A model generated the notes under the pieces. That model was given only the letters and a program-made list of their open reading frames with translations, made no database searches and was not told the origin of the DNA. Shown in pieces: positions 35,371 to 44,128 of a stretch of DNA of 64,000 nt. The stretch's first letter is position 1; every line of letters begins with the position of its first letter. The translations under genes were made by a program, and so were the position numbers. Origin of the DNA: JASHUC01 sp035523875 (GTDB lineage: Bacteria > Pseudomonadota > Gammaproteobacteria > Steroidobacterales > Steroidobacteraceae); assembly GCA_035523875.1 (NCBI GenBank), contig DATKPY010000052.1, positions 1 through 64,000 of the forward strand, given 5' to 3'.

Positions 35371-35983
35371 CACGACACGCACGCGGCCGCCGGCCGTGCC
35401 GCCCACAGCCCGTTCCGCGCCGCGGGCGGGATCTCACGTTTACTTGCGCGCGTGCCGGTGCGACCTCATCGAGGTCGCTGCGCTCCGCGGCCGTGCGGCG
35501 GAGCTTGAGCGCCGTGCGGCCGCGAGCGGCGCACCGCTTGCCCCGCTCGGACGGGCCCACGCCGCCGCCGCGCACCTGGTGCTCTCCGTCCGCCCGGACC
35601 GCTGGCTCATCCTGGCCGCGCCACGCCCGCCGGGCGAGACTGCCGAGCACTGGGAGCGCCTCTGCGCCGGCTGCGGCGTCACCGTGGAGCTCACCTGCGC
35701 GTGGTGCGCCTTCGAGCTCGGCGGCCCGAGCGCGCGCGAGGTGCTCGCGCGCGGCTGCCGTCTCGATCTCGATCCGCTCGCATTTGCGGCTGGGCACGCC
35801 GCCGCGACCATCGTGGCTCAGGTGGCGGTGACGTTGACGGCGCTCCCCGCGAGCCTGCTCATCCTGACTCCCTCGACCACCGCGCGACATTTTCGCGAGT
35901 GGCTCACCACGGTCGCGGAGCCCTTCGGACTGGCGCTGCCGGCGCAGGTTGCCGCGACCGAGCTCATCGGAGAGCGCGCATGA
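35357..35983 (+). CDS. soxG: Sarcosine oxidase gamma subunit (copy 1)
   Basis: A 208-residue small subunit. The landmarks are YLRACRCDLIEVAA, SVRPDRWLILA (the conserved gamma-subunit 'lgPDeWLil' equivalent), LGGPSAREVLARGCRLDLDPLAF and a C-terminal REWLTTVAEPFGL. The GTG at 35357 overlaps soxA by 14 bp. Its stop overlaps the ATG of the next dehydrogenase (ATGA), so the sox operon continues into that gene. Gamma subunits diverge more than the others, and this copy differs clearly from the one at 57936-58490. Confidence 0.88.
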   Translation: MSAPDTTRTRPPAVPPTARSAPRAGSHVYLRACRCDLIEVAALRGRAAELERRAAASGAPLAPLGRAHAAAAHLVLSVRPDRWLILAAPRPPGETAEHWERLCAGCGVTVELTCAWCAFELGGPSAREVLARGCRLDLDPLAFAAGHAAATIVAQVAVTLTALPASLLILTPSTTARHFREWLTTVAEPFGLALPAQVAATELIGERA

Positions 35984-38394
35984 AGAGTTCCGCGAGAGCT
36001 GTGGTCATCGGCGGCGGCGTCGTCGGCGCGAGCGTGCTCTATCACCTCGCCAAGATCGGCTGGCGCGACGTGCTGCTGGTGGAGAAGAGCGAGCTCACCG
36101 CAGGCTCGACCTGGCACGCCGCGGGCGGCATGCACACGTTCAATGGCGAGGCCAACATCTCGCGGCTGCAGAAATACACGATCGATCTGTACCGCGAGAT
36201 CGAGGCGCTCTCCGGGCAGTCCTGCGGCCTGCACCCGAACGGCGGGCTGATGCTCGCGGCAACCCCCGGCGAGCTCGACAGCTTGAGGCTCATCTGCTCG
36301 CGCGCGCGCTACCTCGGCATGCAGACGGAGATGATCTCCCTCGATGAGGCGCGCGAATTCAATCCGCTGATCGATACCCGCCATTTCATCGGCGCGCTGT
36401 GGCGCGCCGACGGCGGCCACTGCGACCCCTCGGGGACCACGCACGCCTATGCCAAGGCGGCCCGCCAGCTCGGCGCGACGGTCGAGCGCTTCACGCGCGT
36501 GCTCGCGCTCCAGCCGCGCCGCGACGGCACCTGGGAGGTGGTCACGGATAAAGGCACCGTGCACGCCGAGCACGTCGTCAACTGCGCGGGCCTGTGGGCG
36601 CGGGAGATCGGACGCTTGGTCGGCATCGAGCTGCCAGTGCTCGCCATGGAGCATCACTATCTGGTGACGGAGGACATCCCGGAGCTCGCCGGCCGCGACC
36701 AGGAGATCGTCAACACCACCGATTACGCCGGGGAGATCTACATGCGCCAGGAGCGGGGCGGTGCGCTCATCGGCACCTACGAGCCGCACGGAGTCGTGTG
36801 GTCGCCGGTGAGGACCCCCGATGATTTCTCGATGCAGCTGCTCGCGGAGGATTTCGAGCGGCTCGCCCCGTATTTCGAGGTGGGCTTCGAGCACTTCCCG
36901 GCGCTCGGCCGCGTCGGAATCAAGAAGGCGATCAACGGGCCGTTCACGTTCGCCCCCGACGGCAACCCGCTCGTCGGGCCCGTCAGGGGACTCAAGAATT
37001 TCTGGGTCGCCTGCGCGGTCATGGCCGGGTTCAGCCAGGGCGGGGGCATCGGTCTCGTGCTCTCGCGCTGGATGGCGGAGAACGATCCCGGGCAGGACAT
37101 CCTCTCGATGGATGTCACGCGGTTCGGTGCGTTCGCAACGCCCAAGTACACCTCGATCAAGGTGCCGGAGAACTACTCCCGGCGCTTTCGCCTCGCCTAT
37201 CCGAACGAGGAGTTGCCCGCGGCGCGGCCGGTGCGGCGCTCGCCGGTCTACGACAAGCTCAGAGCCGCCGGCGCCGTCATGGGCGCGAACTTCGCGCTCG
37301 AGCACGCGCTCTGGTTCGCCCCGCCCGGCGTCGCGCCGCAGGAAACGCCGACTTACCGGCGCTCGGAGGCCTTCCCGTTCGTGCGCGCCGAGTGTCAGGC
37401 GGTTCGCGGCCGCGTCGGCATCTACGAGACGACCAACTACGGCAAGTACGAGGTCGTCGGCCGCGGCGCCCGCGCCTGGCTCGACCGCGTGTTTGCCTCG
37501 CGCATCCCTGCGCCGGGGCGCCTGCGACTCGCCCCGATGCTCAATCCCGCCGGGCGGATCGTCGGGGACCTCTCGATCTCCTGTCTCGCCCACGACCGGT
37601 TCCTCATCATCGGCTCCGGGTTTGCCGAGGAGTTCCACCTGCGCTGGTTCTGGGCGAGCGAGCCGCCAGCGGACGTCTTCGTGCGCAGCGCCGCCTCGAC
37701 GCTCACCGGGTTCTCGCTCGCCGGACCGCGAGCCCGCGAGCTTCTCGCGCCGCTCACGCGCACCGATCTCTCGGCCTCGGCCTTCAAACTCTTCGAGGTG
37801 CGCGAGACCCCGATCGGGTATGCGCCGGCCATCCTCACCCGCTCCGGATTCACCGGCGAGCTCGGCTACGAGATCTGGACGACCCCCGACTATTGCGCCT
37901 CGCTCTACGAGGATCTGTGGGAGGCCGGTCGCGAGCTCGGTCTCGCGCACTTCGGCGGCCGCGCGCTCTCCTCGCTGCGCCTGGAGAAGGGCTACGGCTC
38001 GTTCAACAAGGATTTTCGTCCCGATTACACGGTCGCCGAGACCGGACTCGATCGCTTCGTCGATTTCGACAAGCCCGAGTTCACCGGCCGGGCGGCCGCG
38101 CTCGCCGAGCGCGCGGCCGGGCCGAAGCGCCGCTTCGTGATCCTGGAGGTTCTCGATGCGGACGCGGAGGCGATCGGGTACGAATCGATCCTGAAGGACG
38201 GGACGCCCGTAGGCTATGTCACCTCCGGTGCCTACGGCCACTGCATCGGCAAGAGCCTCGCCGCCGGCTACCTGCCCGCGCAACTGGCGCGCGACGGGGA
38301 GCGCTTCGAGATCGACATCCTGGGCGAGCTGCGCAGCGCCATCGTCCGTCGCGAGCCGCTCTACGACCCCGGCAGTGCCAAGCTCAGGAGTTGA
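35980..38394 (+). CDS. Dimethylglycine/sarcosine-dehydrogenase-like flavoprotein (copy 1)
   Basis: An 804-residue two-part enzyme. The DAO-type FAD domain has GGGVVG (11-16) and GSTWHAAGG, in which H46 is the residue that binds FAD covalently in dimethylglycine dehydrogenase. The C-terminal GcvT-like folate domain shows TRSGFTGELGYEIWTT and LRLEKGYGSFNKDFRPDYT. It would remove one N-methyl group from a tertiary or secondary amine and pass the C1 unit to tetrahydrofolate. It overlaps soxG by ATGA, so dimethylglycine to sarcosine to glycine could run from one transcript. Copies 2 and 3 are at 39511 and 55395; copies 1 and 2 are very alike at the N-terminus. The exact amine is not certain. Confidence 0.85.
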   Translation: MKSSARAVVIGGGVVGASVLYHLAKIGWRDVLLVEKSELTAGSTWHAAGGMHTFNGEANISRLQKYTIDLYREIEALSGQSCGLHPNGGLMLAATPGELDSLRLICSRARYLGMQTEMISLDEAREFNPLIDTRHFIGALWRADGGHCDPSGTTHAYAKAARQLGATVERFTRVLALQPRRDGTWEVVTDKGTVHAEHVVNCAGLWAREIGRLVGIELPVLAMEHHYLVTEDIPELAGRDQEIVNTTDYAGEIYMRQERGGALIGTYEPHGVVWSPVRTPDDFSMQLLAEDFERLAPYFEVGFEHFPALGRVGIKKAINGPFTFAPDGNPLVGPVRGLKNFWVACAVMAGFSQGGGIGLVLSRWMAENDPGQDILSMDVTRFGAFATPKYTSIKVPENYSRRFRLAYPNEELPAARPVRRSPVYDKLRAAGAVMGANFALEHALWFAPPGVAPQETPTYRRSEAFPFVRAECQAVRGRVGIYETTNYGKYEVVGRGARAWLDRVFASRIPAPGRLRLAPMLNPAGRIVGDLSISCLAHDRFLIIGSGFAEEFHLRWFWASEPPADVFVRSAASTLTGFSLAGPRARELLAPLTRTDLSASAFKLFEVRETPIGYAPAILTRSGFTGELGYEIWTTPDYCASLYEDLWEAGRELGLAHFGGRALSSLRLEKGYGSFNKDFRPDYTVAETGLDRFVDFDKPEFTGRAAALAERAAGPKRRFVILEVLDADAEAIGYESILKDGTPVGYVTSGAYGHCIGKSLAAGYLPAQLARDGERFEIDILGELRSAIVRREPLYDPGSAKLRS

Positions 38395-38433
38395 GCGCAG
38401 GGGTGCGCCCACGCGTGCACCTTGGCGCAGAAA

Positions 38434-38451
38434 TTGGCTAGCGGCATCCAA
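38434..38451. promoter_or_regulatory. Candidate LysR-type operator
   Basis: TTGG-N10-CCAA, an imperfectly spaced dyad that also satisfies the T-N11-A rule for LysR-type regulators. It lies 94 bp before the LysR start in the intergenic region that drives the LysR plus dehydrogenase pair. Autoregulation through this site is inference. Confidence 0.45.
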
Positions 38452-38545
38452 AAAAAGCATTGGAGTCCGGGGGATCATTGGCGCGACGCTTCGCTCCGAG
38501 CGAAGATCGCAGCGCTCCGTCCACAGCCCCTCGGAGAGGCAATCC

Positions 38546-39514
38546 ATGAGCAAACGATCGATCGACCGGCGCTGGCTGCCGCTCAATGCGCTGCGTGCGT
38601 TCGAGGGCGTCGCCAAGCACGGAAGCTTCACCGCGGCTGCGAACGCGCTGCTCATCTCGCAGAGCGCGCTCTCGCGGCACGTGCTCGCGCTCGAGCGGCT
38701 GACCGGCGTGCAGCTGTTCGAGCGCCGCCCACACGCGCTCACCCTCACCAAGGCGGGCCAGCACCTGCTGCCCGCGGTCGCCAAGTCCTTCGACCGCCTG
38801 GAGTACGCGCTCGACGACATCCGCAACGAAGGGGCGCCCGCTCAGCGCACCCTGCGGGTGCAGATGCCGCCGAGCTTCGCGGCGCAGCTCGCGGTGCCGA
38901 TCCTGCGCGACTTTCGCCGCGCGAGCACCGACGTCGACATCGATCTCGTGAGTCCGTACGGAGTCGGTCCGCCGCTCGGGGATGTGGATGTGGCCGTCGT
39001 CTACTCGAAGCCGACCGTGACCGATCTCGTCACCGATCTGCTGTGGCCGGTGAGGGTGAGCATACTCTGCCATCCGAACGTCGCCGCGGCGCACCGGGGC
39101 GCGGAGCTCGCCCAATTCATCGAGCGCAACGAGATCGTGCACGTGCGCATCGCCGATCTGCCCCGTCACCACACTTGGTCGGAATTCGCGCGCACGGCCG
39201 GTCTCAAAGCCCTCGACGTCGAGCGTGGGTTGGTGTTCGACACGGCCGTGCTCGCGGCACAGTACGCGATGAGCGGCGCGGGGCTCGCGCTCGTCGACAC
39301 GAATCTCTTTGCGGAGGAGATCCGCGAGGGGCGCTTGGTGCGGCCCTTCGACGTGACGCTCGACGACGGCTACGGCTACTACCTCATCACGCAACCCGAG
39401 GGGCTCGGCGACACTGCGATATCGCTGTTCCGCTCGTGGCTGATCGAGCGCTTCGGCCGCGGCGGCGCGGCGGCGAGCGGAGCGGCACTGAAGCTCGCGG
39501 TGTCGAACGAATGA
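38546..39514 (+). CDS. LysR-family transcriptional regulator (GcvA-like)
   Basis: A 322-residue regulator. The N-terminal winged helix-turn-helix reads LNALRAFEGVAKHGSFTAAANALLISQSALSRHVLALE (about 13-50), and the effector domain spans about 95-300. The opening RRWLPLNALRAFE is that of the GcvA group, which often controls one-carbon and amino-acid catabolic genes. ATG 38546 has a GGAGAGG site. The stop overlaps the ATG of the downstream dehydrogenase, an unusual arrangement because most LysR genes are divergent from their targets. It probably controls this pair and perhaps the upstream sox operon. Confidence 0.88.
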   Translation: MSKRSIDRRWLPLNALRAFEGVAKHGSFTAAANALLISQSALSRHVLALERLTGVQLFERRPHALTLTKAGQHLLPAVAKSFDRLEYALDDIRNEGAPAQRTLRVQMPPSFAAQLAVPILRDFRRASTDVDIDLVSPYGVGPPLGDVDVAVVYSKPTVTDLVTDLLWPVRVSILCHPNVAAAHRGAELAQFIERNEIVHVRIADLPRHHTWSEFARTAGLKALDVERGLVFDTAVLAAQYAMSGAGLALVDTNLFAEEIREGRLVRPFDVTLDDGYGYYLITQPEGLGDTAISLFRSWLIERFGRGGAAASGAALKLAVSNE

Positions 39515-41922
39515 AGAGCGCGGTGCGCGCGGTCGTGATCGGCGGCGGCGTGGTCGGCGCGAGCGTGCTGTATCACCTCACCAAAGCCGGATGGCGGGAT
39601 GTGCAGCTGATCGAGCGCGAGGAGCTCACATGCGGCTCGACGTGGCATGCGGCCGGGGGCATGCACACCGTCAACGGCGACCCGAACGTCGCGAAGCTCC
39701 AGCAGTACACGATCAGCCTCTATCAGGAGATCGAGCGGATCTCCGGCCAATCCTGCGGTGTGCACGTGACCGGCGGCATCATGCTCGCCGGCACGCGCGA
39801 GCGGCTCGACTGGCTCAGGATGGCGAAGGCGCGCGGGCGCTACCTCGGCATGGAGCTCGAGCTCATCTCGGTGGAGGAGGCCCAGAGGCTCTTCCCGCTC
39901 ATGGACAAGAAGCACTTCGTCGGGGCCATGTACGACCCGATCGAGGGTCACGTCGACCCGTATGGGGTGACGCATGCCTACGCGAAGGCGGCGCAGATCG
40001 CCGGGGCCGAGGTGGTCCGCCGCACGCGCGTCGTCGATCTCAAGCAGCGGGGCGATGGCACCTGGGACGTGATCACCGATCACGGCACCGTCCACGCCGA
40101 GCACGTGGTCAATGCCGCGGGCCTCTGGGCGCGCGAGGTCGGCCGCATGGTCGGCATCGAGCTGCCGATTCTCGCAATGGAGCATCAGTATCTCATCACC
40201 GAGAGGATTCCTGCGCTCGAGGGACAGAAGGAGCAGCTGCACTGCATCGACTTCGAGGGCGAGATCTACCTGCGCGAGGAGCGTGGGGCGATGCTGATGG
40301 GCACGTACGAGCGCGCCGGGGTCCCGTGGTCGCCGCTCGTGACCCCGTGGGACTTCGGCCAGAATCTGCTCCCGAACGATCTCGAGCGGATCGCCCCGAG
40401 CCTCGAGGTGGGTTTCCGGCACTTCCCGGCGCTCGAGGATGCCGGCATTCGCAAGGTGGTCAATGGACCGTTCACCTTCGCTCCGGACGGCAACCCCGTC
40501 GTCGGACCGGTGCGCGCGCTCGACAACTTCTGGGTCGCCTGCGGGGTGATGGCCGGATTCAGCCAGGGTGGCGGCGTCGGCCTCGCGCTCTCGCAATGGA
40601 TGGTCGAGGGCGACCCGGGCGCGGACGTGTGGGCGATGGACGTCGCCCGCTTCGGGCCGTGGGCGACGCTCGCGTACACGAGCGCCAAGGTGCGGGAGAA
40701 CTACTCGCGCCGCTTCCGCATCCGCTTTCCGAACGAGGAGTTGAGCGCGGCGCGTCCGTTGCGCACGACGGCGGTCTACGAGCGGCTCGGGGCCGCCCAT
40801 GCGGTGTTCGGCGAGTACTGTGCGCTCGAGCATCCGCTGTGGTTCGCCCCGAGCGCCCCCGAAGCGCGCGAGGAGGTGACCTTTCGCCGCTCGAACGCGC
40901 ATCCGCACGTCGCGGCCGAATGCAAGGCGGTCGAGCAGTCCGTGGGACTCATCGAGACCTCGAATTACGGCAAGTTCGAGGTGACCGGGCCGGGCGCGGT
41001 CGAATGGCTCTCCGGGCTCATGGCGAACACAGTGCCCGAGGTCGGCCGCATCGCGCTCACGCCGATGCTCAACGAGCGCGGCAAGCTCATCGGGGACTTC
41101 ACAATCTGCCGCCCCTCGGCGGAGCGCGTGCTCCTCATCGGCACCTACGCCGCCGAGTCGTACTACCTGCGCTGGTTCGAGCGCCACGCGCCGCGCAGCG
41201 GCGTCTCCGTGCGCGCGTGCGCACTCGAGTATGTGGGGCTCGCCGTCGCGGGCCCCAATTCCCGAGCGCTGCTCGCGGGGCTGGTGCGCGCGGATCTCTC
41301 GACGGCCGCATTCCCGTTCCTGTCGTTCCGGAGCATGGACGTGGGCATGATCCCGGCGCTCATCGGGCGCATCTCCTTCACCGGCGAGCTCGGCTACGAG
41401 ATCTGGGTGGGGAGCGAGTACCAGCGCGCGCTCTACGACTTGCTGGTCGCGGCCGGGCGCGAGCATGGGCTCAAGCTCTTCGGCGCTCGCGCATTGAATT
41501 CGCTGCGGATCGAGAAGAGCTACGGCAACTGGACGCGCGAGTACCGGCCGATCTACGGGCCCTACGAGGCGGGTCTCGGGCGCTTCGTGGATCTCAAGAA
41601 GCCCGCCTTCGTCGGCCGCGCGGCGGCGCTCGCCGAAAAGGAGCGCGGTGGGACGCTGCGCCTGGTTGCGTTCGCAGTGGATGCGCTCGATGCGGATGCG
41701 ATCGGCGATGAGCCGATCTGGCACGCCGGCAAGGCGGTCGGGTGGGTCACCTCCGGAGCGTACGGCCACCGCACGCAGCGCTCGCTCGCGCTTGGGTTCG
41801 TGCCGGGCGAGCTCGCCCGTGAAACGGAGGGGTTCGAGATCGAGATCATCGGGGAGCGCCGCCCGGCGCACCGCCTCGCGAGGCCGGCGTACGACCCCGA
41901 CGGCCGGCGCATGCGTTCCTGA
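39511..41922 (+). CDS. Dimethylglycine/sarcosine-dehydrogenase-like flavoprotein (copy 2)
   Basis: An 803-residue FAD plus GcvT enzyme, parallel to copy 1 along its length. It has GGGVVG (11-16), H46 in CGSTWHAAGG, NAAGLWAREVGRMVGIELPILAMEHQYL in the flavin domain, and GRISFTGELGYEIWVG with SLRIEKSYGNWTREYRP in the folate domain. It is translationally coupled to the LysR gene (ATGA) and followed after 53 bp by a BHMT-like gene. Since copy 1 sits with sox, this copy may act on a different methylated amine or be expressed under a different inducer. Confidence 0.85.
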   Translation: MKSAVRAVVIGGGVVGASVLYHLTKAGWRDVQLIEREELTCGSTWHAAGGMHTVNGDPNVAKLQQYTISLYQEIERISGQSCGVHVTGGIMLAGTRERLDWLRMAKARGRYLGMELELISVEEAQRLFPLMDKKHFVGAMYDPIEGHVDPYGVTHAYAKAAQIAGAEVVRRTRVVDLKQRGDGTWDVITDHGTVHAEHVVNAAGLWAREVGRMVGIELPILAMEHQYLITERIPALEGQKEQLHCIDFEGEIYLREERGAMLMGTYERAGVPWSPLVTPWDFGQNLLPNDLERIAPSLEVGFRHFPALEDAGIRKVVNGPFTFAPDGNPVVGPVRALDNFWVACGVMAGFSQGGGVGLALSQWMVEGDPGADVWAMDVARFGPWATLAYTSAKVRENYSRRFRIRFPNEELSAARPLRTTAVYERLGAAHAVFGEYCALEHPLWFAPSAPEAREEVTFRRSNAHPHVAAECKAVEQSVGLIETSNYGKFEVTGPGAVEWLSGLMANTVPEVGRIALTPMLNERGKLIGDFTICRPSAERVLLIGTYAAESYYLRWFERHAPRSGVSVRACALEYVGLAVAGPNSRALLAGLVRADLSTAAFPFLSFRSMDVGMIPALIGRISFTGELGYEIWVGSEYQRALYDLLVAAGREHGLKLFGARALNSLRIEKSYGNWTREYRPIYGPYEAGLGRFVDLKKPAFVGRAAALAEKERGGTLRLVAFAVDALDADAIGDEPIWHAGKAVGWVTSGAYGHRTQRSLALGFVPGELARETEGFEIEIIGERRPAHRLARPAYDPDGRRMRS

Positions 41923-41975
41923 GCGAGGTGCGCTCGTGCGCCTCGCTCGATGTCGTTCACCATCGGAGAGTGTCC

Positions 41976-43064
41976 ATGACGAAGTCGATCCCGGCAACCC
42001 GCGCGCGCAAGCGCGCCACGTCCTCCGCGGCCCGCGAGCCGGGACTCATGCGCCGGCTCGCCGCCGGCCCGGTGATCTGCGCCGAGGGTTACGTCTTCGA
42101 GCTCGAGCGGCGCGGGTATCTGCAGGCGGGCGCGTTCGTTCCGGTGGTGCTCACCGAGCATCCGGAGGTCGTCGAGCAGCTGCACATGGACTTCGTGCAT
42201 GCCGGCTCCGACGTGAGTCTCGCGCTCACCTACTACGTGCACCGCGAGAAGCTGCGGGTCATCGGCCGGGAGAAGGACTTGGTCGCGATGAATCGCATCG
42301 CGCTCACGATCGCCAAGCGGGTCGCGCGCCGCACTGGAACGCTGTTCGCGGGCGACATCTGCAACACCAACATCTACGACCCGAACGACAAGAAGGCGCT
42401 GAAGGAGGTCGAGCGCATCTTCGCCGAGCAGGTTGAATGGGCATCCGCAGCCGGTGTCGATTTCATCGTTGCCGAGACCTTCTCCTGGGGTGGGGAGGCG
42501 CTGCTCGCGCTCGAGGCCATTCGCAAGTACTCGAAGGTGCCGGCGGTCGTCACTTTCTCGGTTCACCGCGAGGAATCGGTGCGTGAGGGCTGGAGCCCCG
42601 TGGAGACCTGCCGACGGCTCGAGGACGCCGGTGCGGCGGTGGTGGGACTGAATTGTCACCGCGGGCCGGCGACCATGATGCCGATCTTGAGAAAGATCCG
42701 GCGCGCGGTGCGGTGCGAGGTGGCGGCGGTGCCCGTGCCCTACCGCACGACACGCAGGCAGCCCTCGTTCATGTCGCTCACCGATCCGTGCTGCGGCAAC
42801 GAGCGGGCTTTCCCGGTCGGTCTCGATCCGTTCGTCTGCACCCGCGCGGAGATCGCGGCATTCGGTCGCGAGGCGCTCGAGCTCGGCATCCGCTACCTCG
42901 GCATCTGCTGCGGTGCCGGCCCGCACCACATTCGCGCCCTCGCGGAGGCCGTGGGCCGTCATCCGCAGGCGAGCAGGTACTCGGCCGACATGTCCAAGCA
43001 CGCGTTCTTCGGCAGCGACCGGCGCATCAAGGCGGTCCAGACCGAGTATCGAGCGAAGCTCTGA
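41976..43064 (+). CDS. Betaine-homocysteine-methyltransferase-like protein (copy 2)
   Basis: A 362-residue zinc methyltransferase related to the copy at 18090-19142. The zinc cysteines are C227 (VVGLNC) and C311-C312 (LGICCGAG), and the N-terminal GPVICAEGYVFELERRGYLQAGAFVP is shared with copy 1. ATG 41976 follows a GGAGAG site; it has a basic N-terminal extension of about 20 residues that copy 1 lacks. The gene follows the second dehydrogenase on the same strand and precedes the GbdR-like regulator by 77 bp. The expected reaction is transfer of a betaine methyl group to homocysteine. Confidence 0.82.
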   Translation: MTKSIPATRARKRATSSAAREPGLMRRLAAGPVICAEGYVFELERRGYLQAGAFVPVVLTEHPEVVEQLHMDFVHAGSDVSLALTYYVHREKLRVIGREKDLVAMNRIALTIAKRVARRTGTLFAGDICNTNIYDPNDKKALKEVERIFAEQVEWASAAGVDFIVAETFSWGGEALLALEAIRKYSKVPAVVTFSVHREESVREGWSPVETCRRLEDAGAAVVGLNCHRGPATMMPILRKIRRAVRCEVAAVPVPYRTTRRQPSFMSLTDPCCGNERAFPVGLDPFVCTRAEIAAFGREALELGIRYLGICCGAGPHHIRALAEAVGRHPQASRYSADMSKHAFFGSDRRIKAVQTEYRAKL

Positions 43065-43141
43065 GGCGCCTATAATCCTCGGCGTGGATGCGGCGATGCC
43101 TCGGCTTCGAGCCGCCGGGGATTGGGCGCCCGCAACGAGGC

Positions 43142-44128
43142 ATGAAAGAGCAATCCGCTCCGCAGCTGCGCGCCACCCGGTACGCATTTCTCACCCTCGA
43201 GAACTACTCGATGATCGCGCTTTCGAGCGCGGTCGAGCCGCTGCGCATGGCGAACCTCGTGACGGGCCAGCGGGCCTATCACTGGTCGATCGCCACTCTC
43301 GATGGGGCCCCGGCGATCGCGAGCAACGGCTTGAGCCTCGCGCCTACCGTCGCCCTCGCGGAGCTCAATCGCATCGACATTCTGTTCGTGTGCGGCGGAA
43401 TCGAAGTGCGCGCCGCCGTCTCCGGCACCGTTCTCGCCCACCTGCGGCGGGCGGCCGAGCGCGGCACGCCGCTTGGGGCACTCTGCACCGGAGGATACGC
43501 GCTCGCGAAGGCGGGGCTGCTCGACGGCTATCGGGCGACGATCCACTGGGAGAATCTCTCGGCACTGCGCGAGGAGTTTCCGCGGGTCATCATCCGCGAC
43601 CGGCTGTTCACGATCGACCGCGACCGCTTCACCTGCTCGGGCGGCATCGCACCGCTCGATCTCATGCTCTCGCTCGTCAAGGAGAAGCTCGGCGCGCGCA
43701 CCTCGCAACTCATCTCCGAGCAGTTCATCGTCGAGCGCGTGCGCGACGACCGCGACCGCCAGTATGTGCCCCTGCGTGCGCAGCTCGGCTCGAGCCACGC
43801 GAACCTGATCGAGATTGCCCAAGTGATGGAGAAGCACGTCGAGGAGCCGTTGCCGCTCGATCAGATCGCCGCGGCTGCAAGTCTGTCGCGCCGCCAGATC
43901 GAGCGGCTGTTCAGGCGCTATCTCGACTGCGCGCCGAAGCAGTACTACCTGCAGGTGCGCCTGAAGCGGGCGCGCGAGCTGCTCACTCAAACCCCGCTCT
44001 CGATCATGGAGGTGTCGGTCGCCTGCGGCTTCCGCTCGGCGCATCACTTCTCGAAGTGCTACCGCGCCTATTACGGCCGACCACCGAGCGCCGAGCGCGA
44101 CTCGGGGCGCATCGGGGCGGCGAGGTAG
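43142..44128 (+). CDS. GlxA/GbdR-type AraC-family regulator
   Basis: A 328-residue protein. The N-terminal half is a DJ-1/PfpI (glutamine-amidotransferase-like) ligand domain (YAFLTLENYSMIALSSAVEPLRMANLV, CGGIEVRAAV, GALCTGGYALAKAGLLDG, TCSGGIAPLDLML). The C-terminal half is an AraC double helix-turn-helix (LPLDQIAAAASLSRRQIERLFRRYL and IMEVSVACGFRSAHHFSKCYRAYYG). This architecture and the opening helices match GbdR, which in Pseudomonas senses glycine betaine and dimethylglycine and activates betaine, dimethylglycine and sarcosine genes. Placed amid three dimethylglycine-dehydrogenase-like genes and two sox operons, it is the best candidate master activator. It converges on the next gene with a 58-bp overlap of coding sequence. 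Confidence 0.85.
   Translation: MKEQSAPQLRATRYAFLTLENYSMIALSSAVEPLRMANLVTGQRAYHWSIATLDGAPAIASNGLSLAPTVALAELNRIDILFVCGGIEVRAAVSGTVLAHLRRAAERGTPLGALCTGGYALAKAGLLDGYRATIHWENLSALREEFPRVIIRDRLFTIDRDRFTCSGGIAPLDLMLSLVKEKLGARTSQLISEQFIVERVRDDRDRQYVPLRAQLGSSHANLIEIAQVMEKHVEEPLPLDQIAAAASLSRRQIERLFRRYLDCAPKQYYLQVRLKRARELLTQTPLSIMEVSVACGFRSAHHFSKCYRAYYGRPPSAERDSGRIGAAR

Noticed and set aside
35818..38826. About 1,000-codon minus-strand open frame opposite the dehydrogenase copy 1
   Set aside because: No domain or motif is recognisable and the plus-strand gene has clear FAD and folate motifs. It is a compositional shadow.
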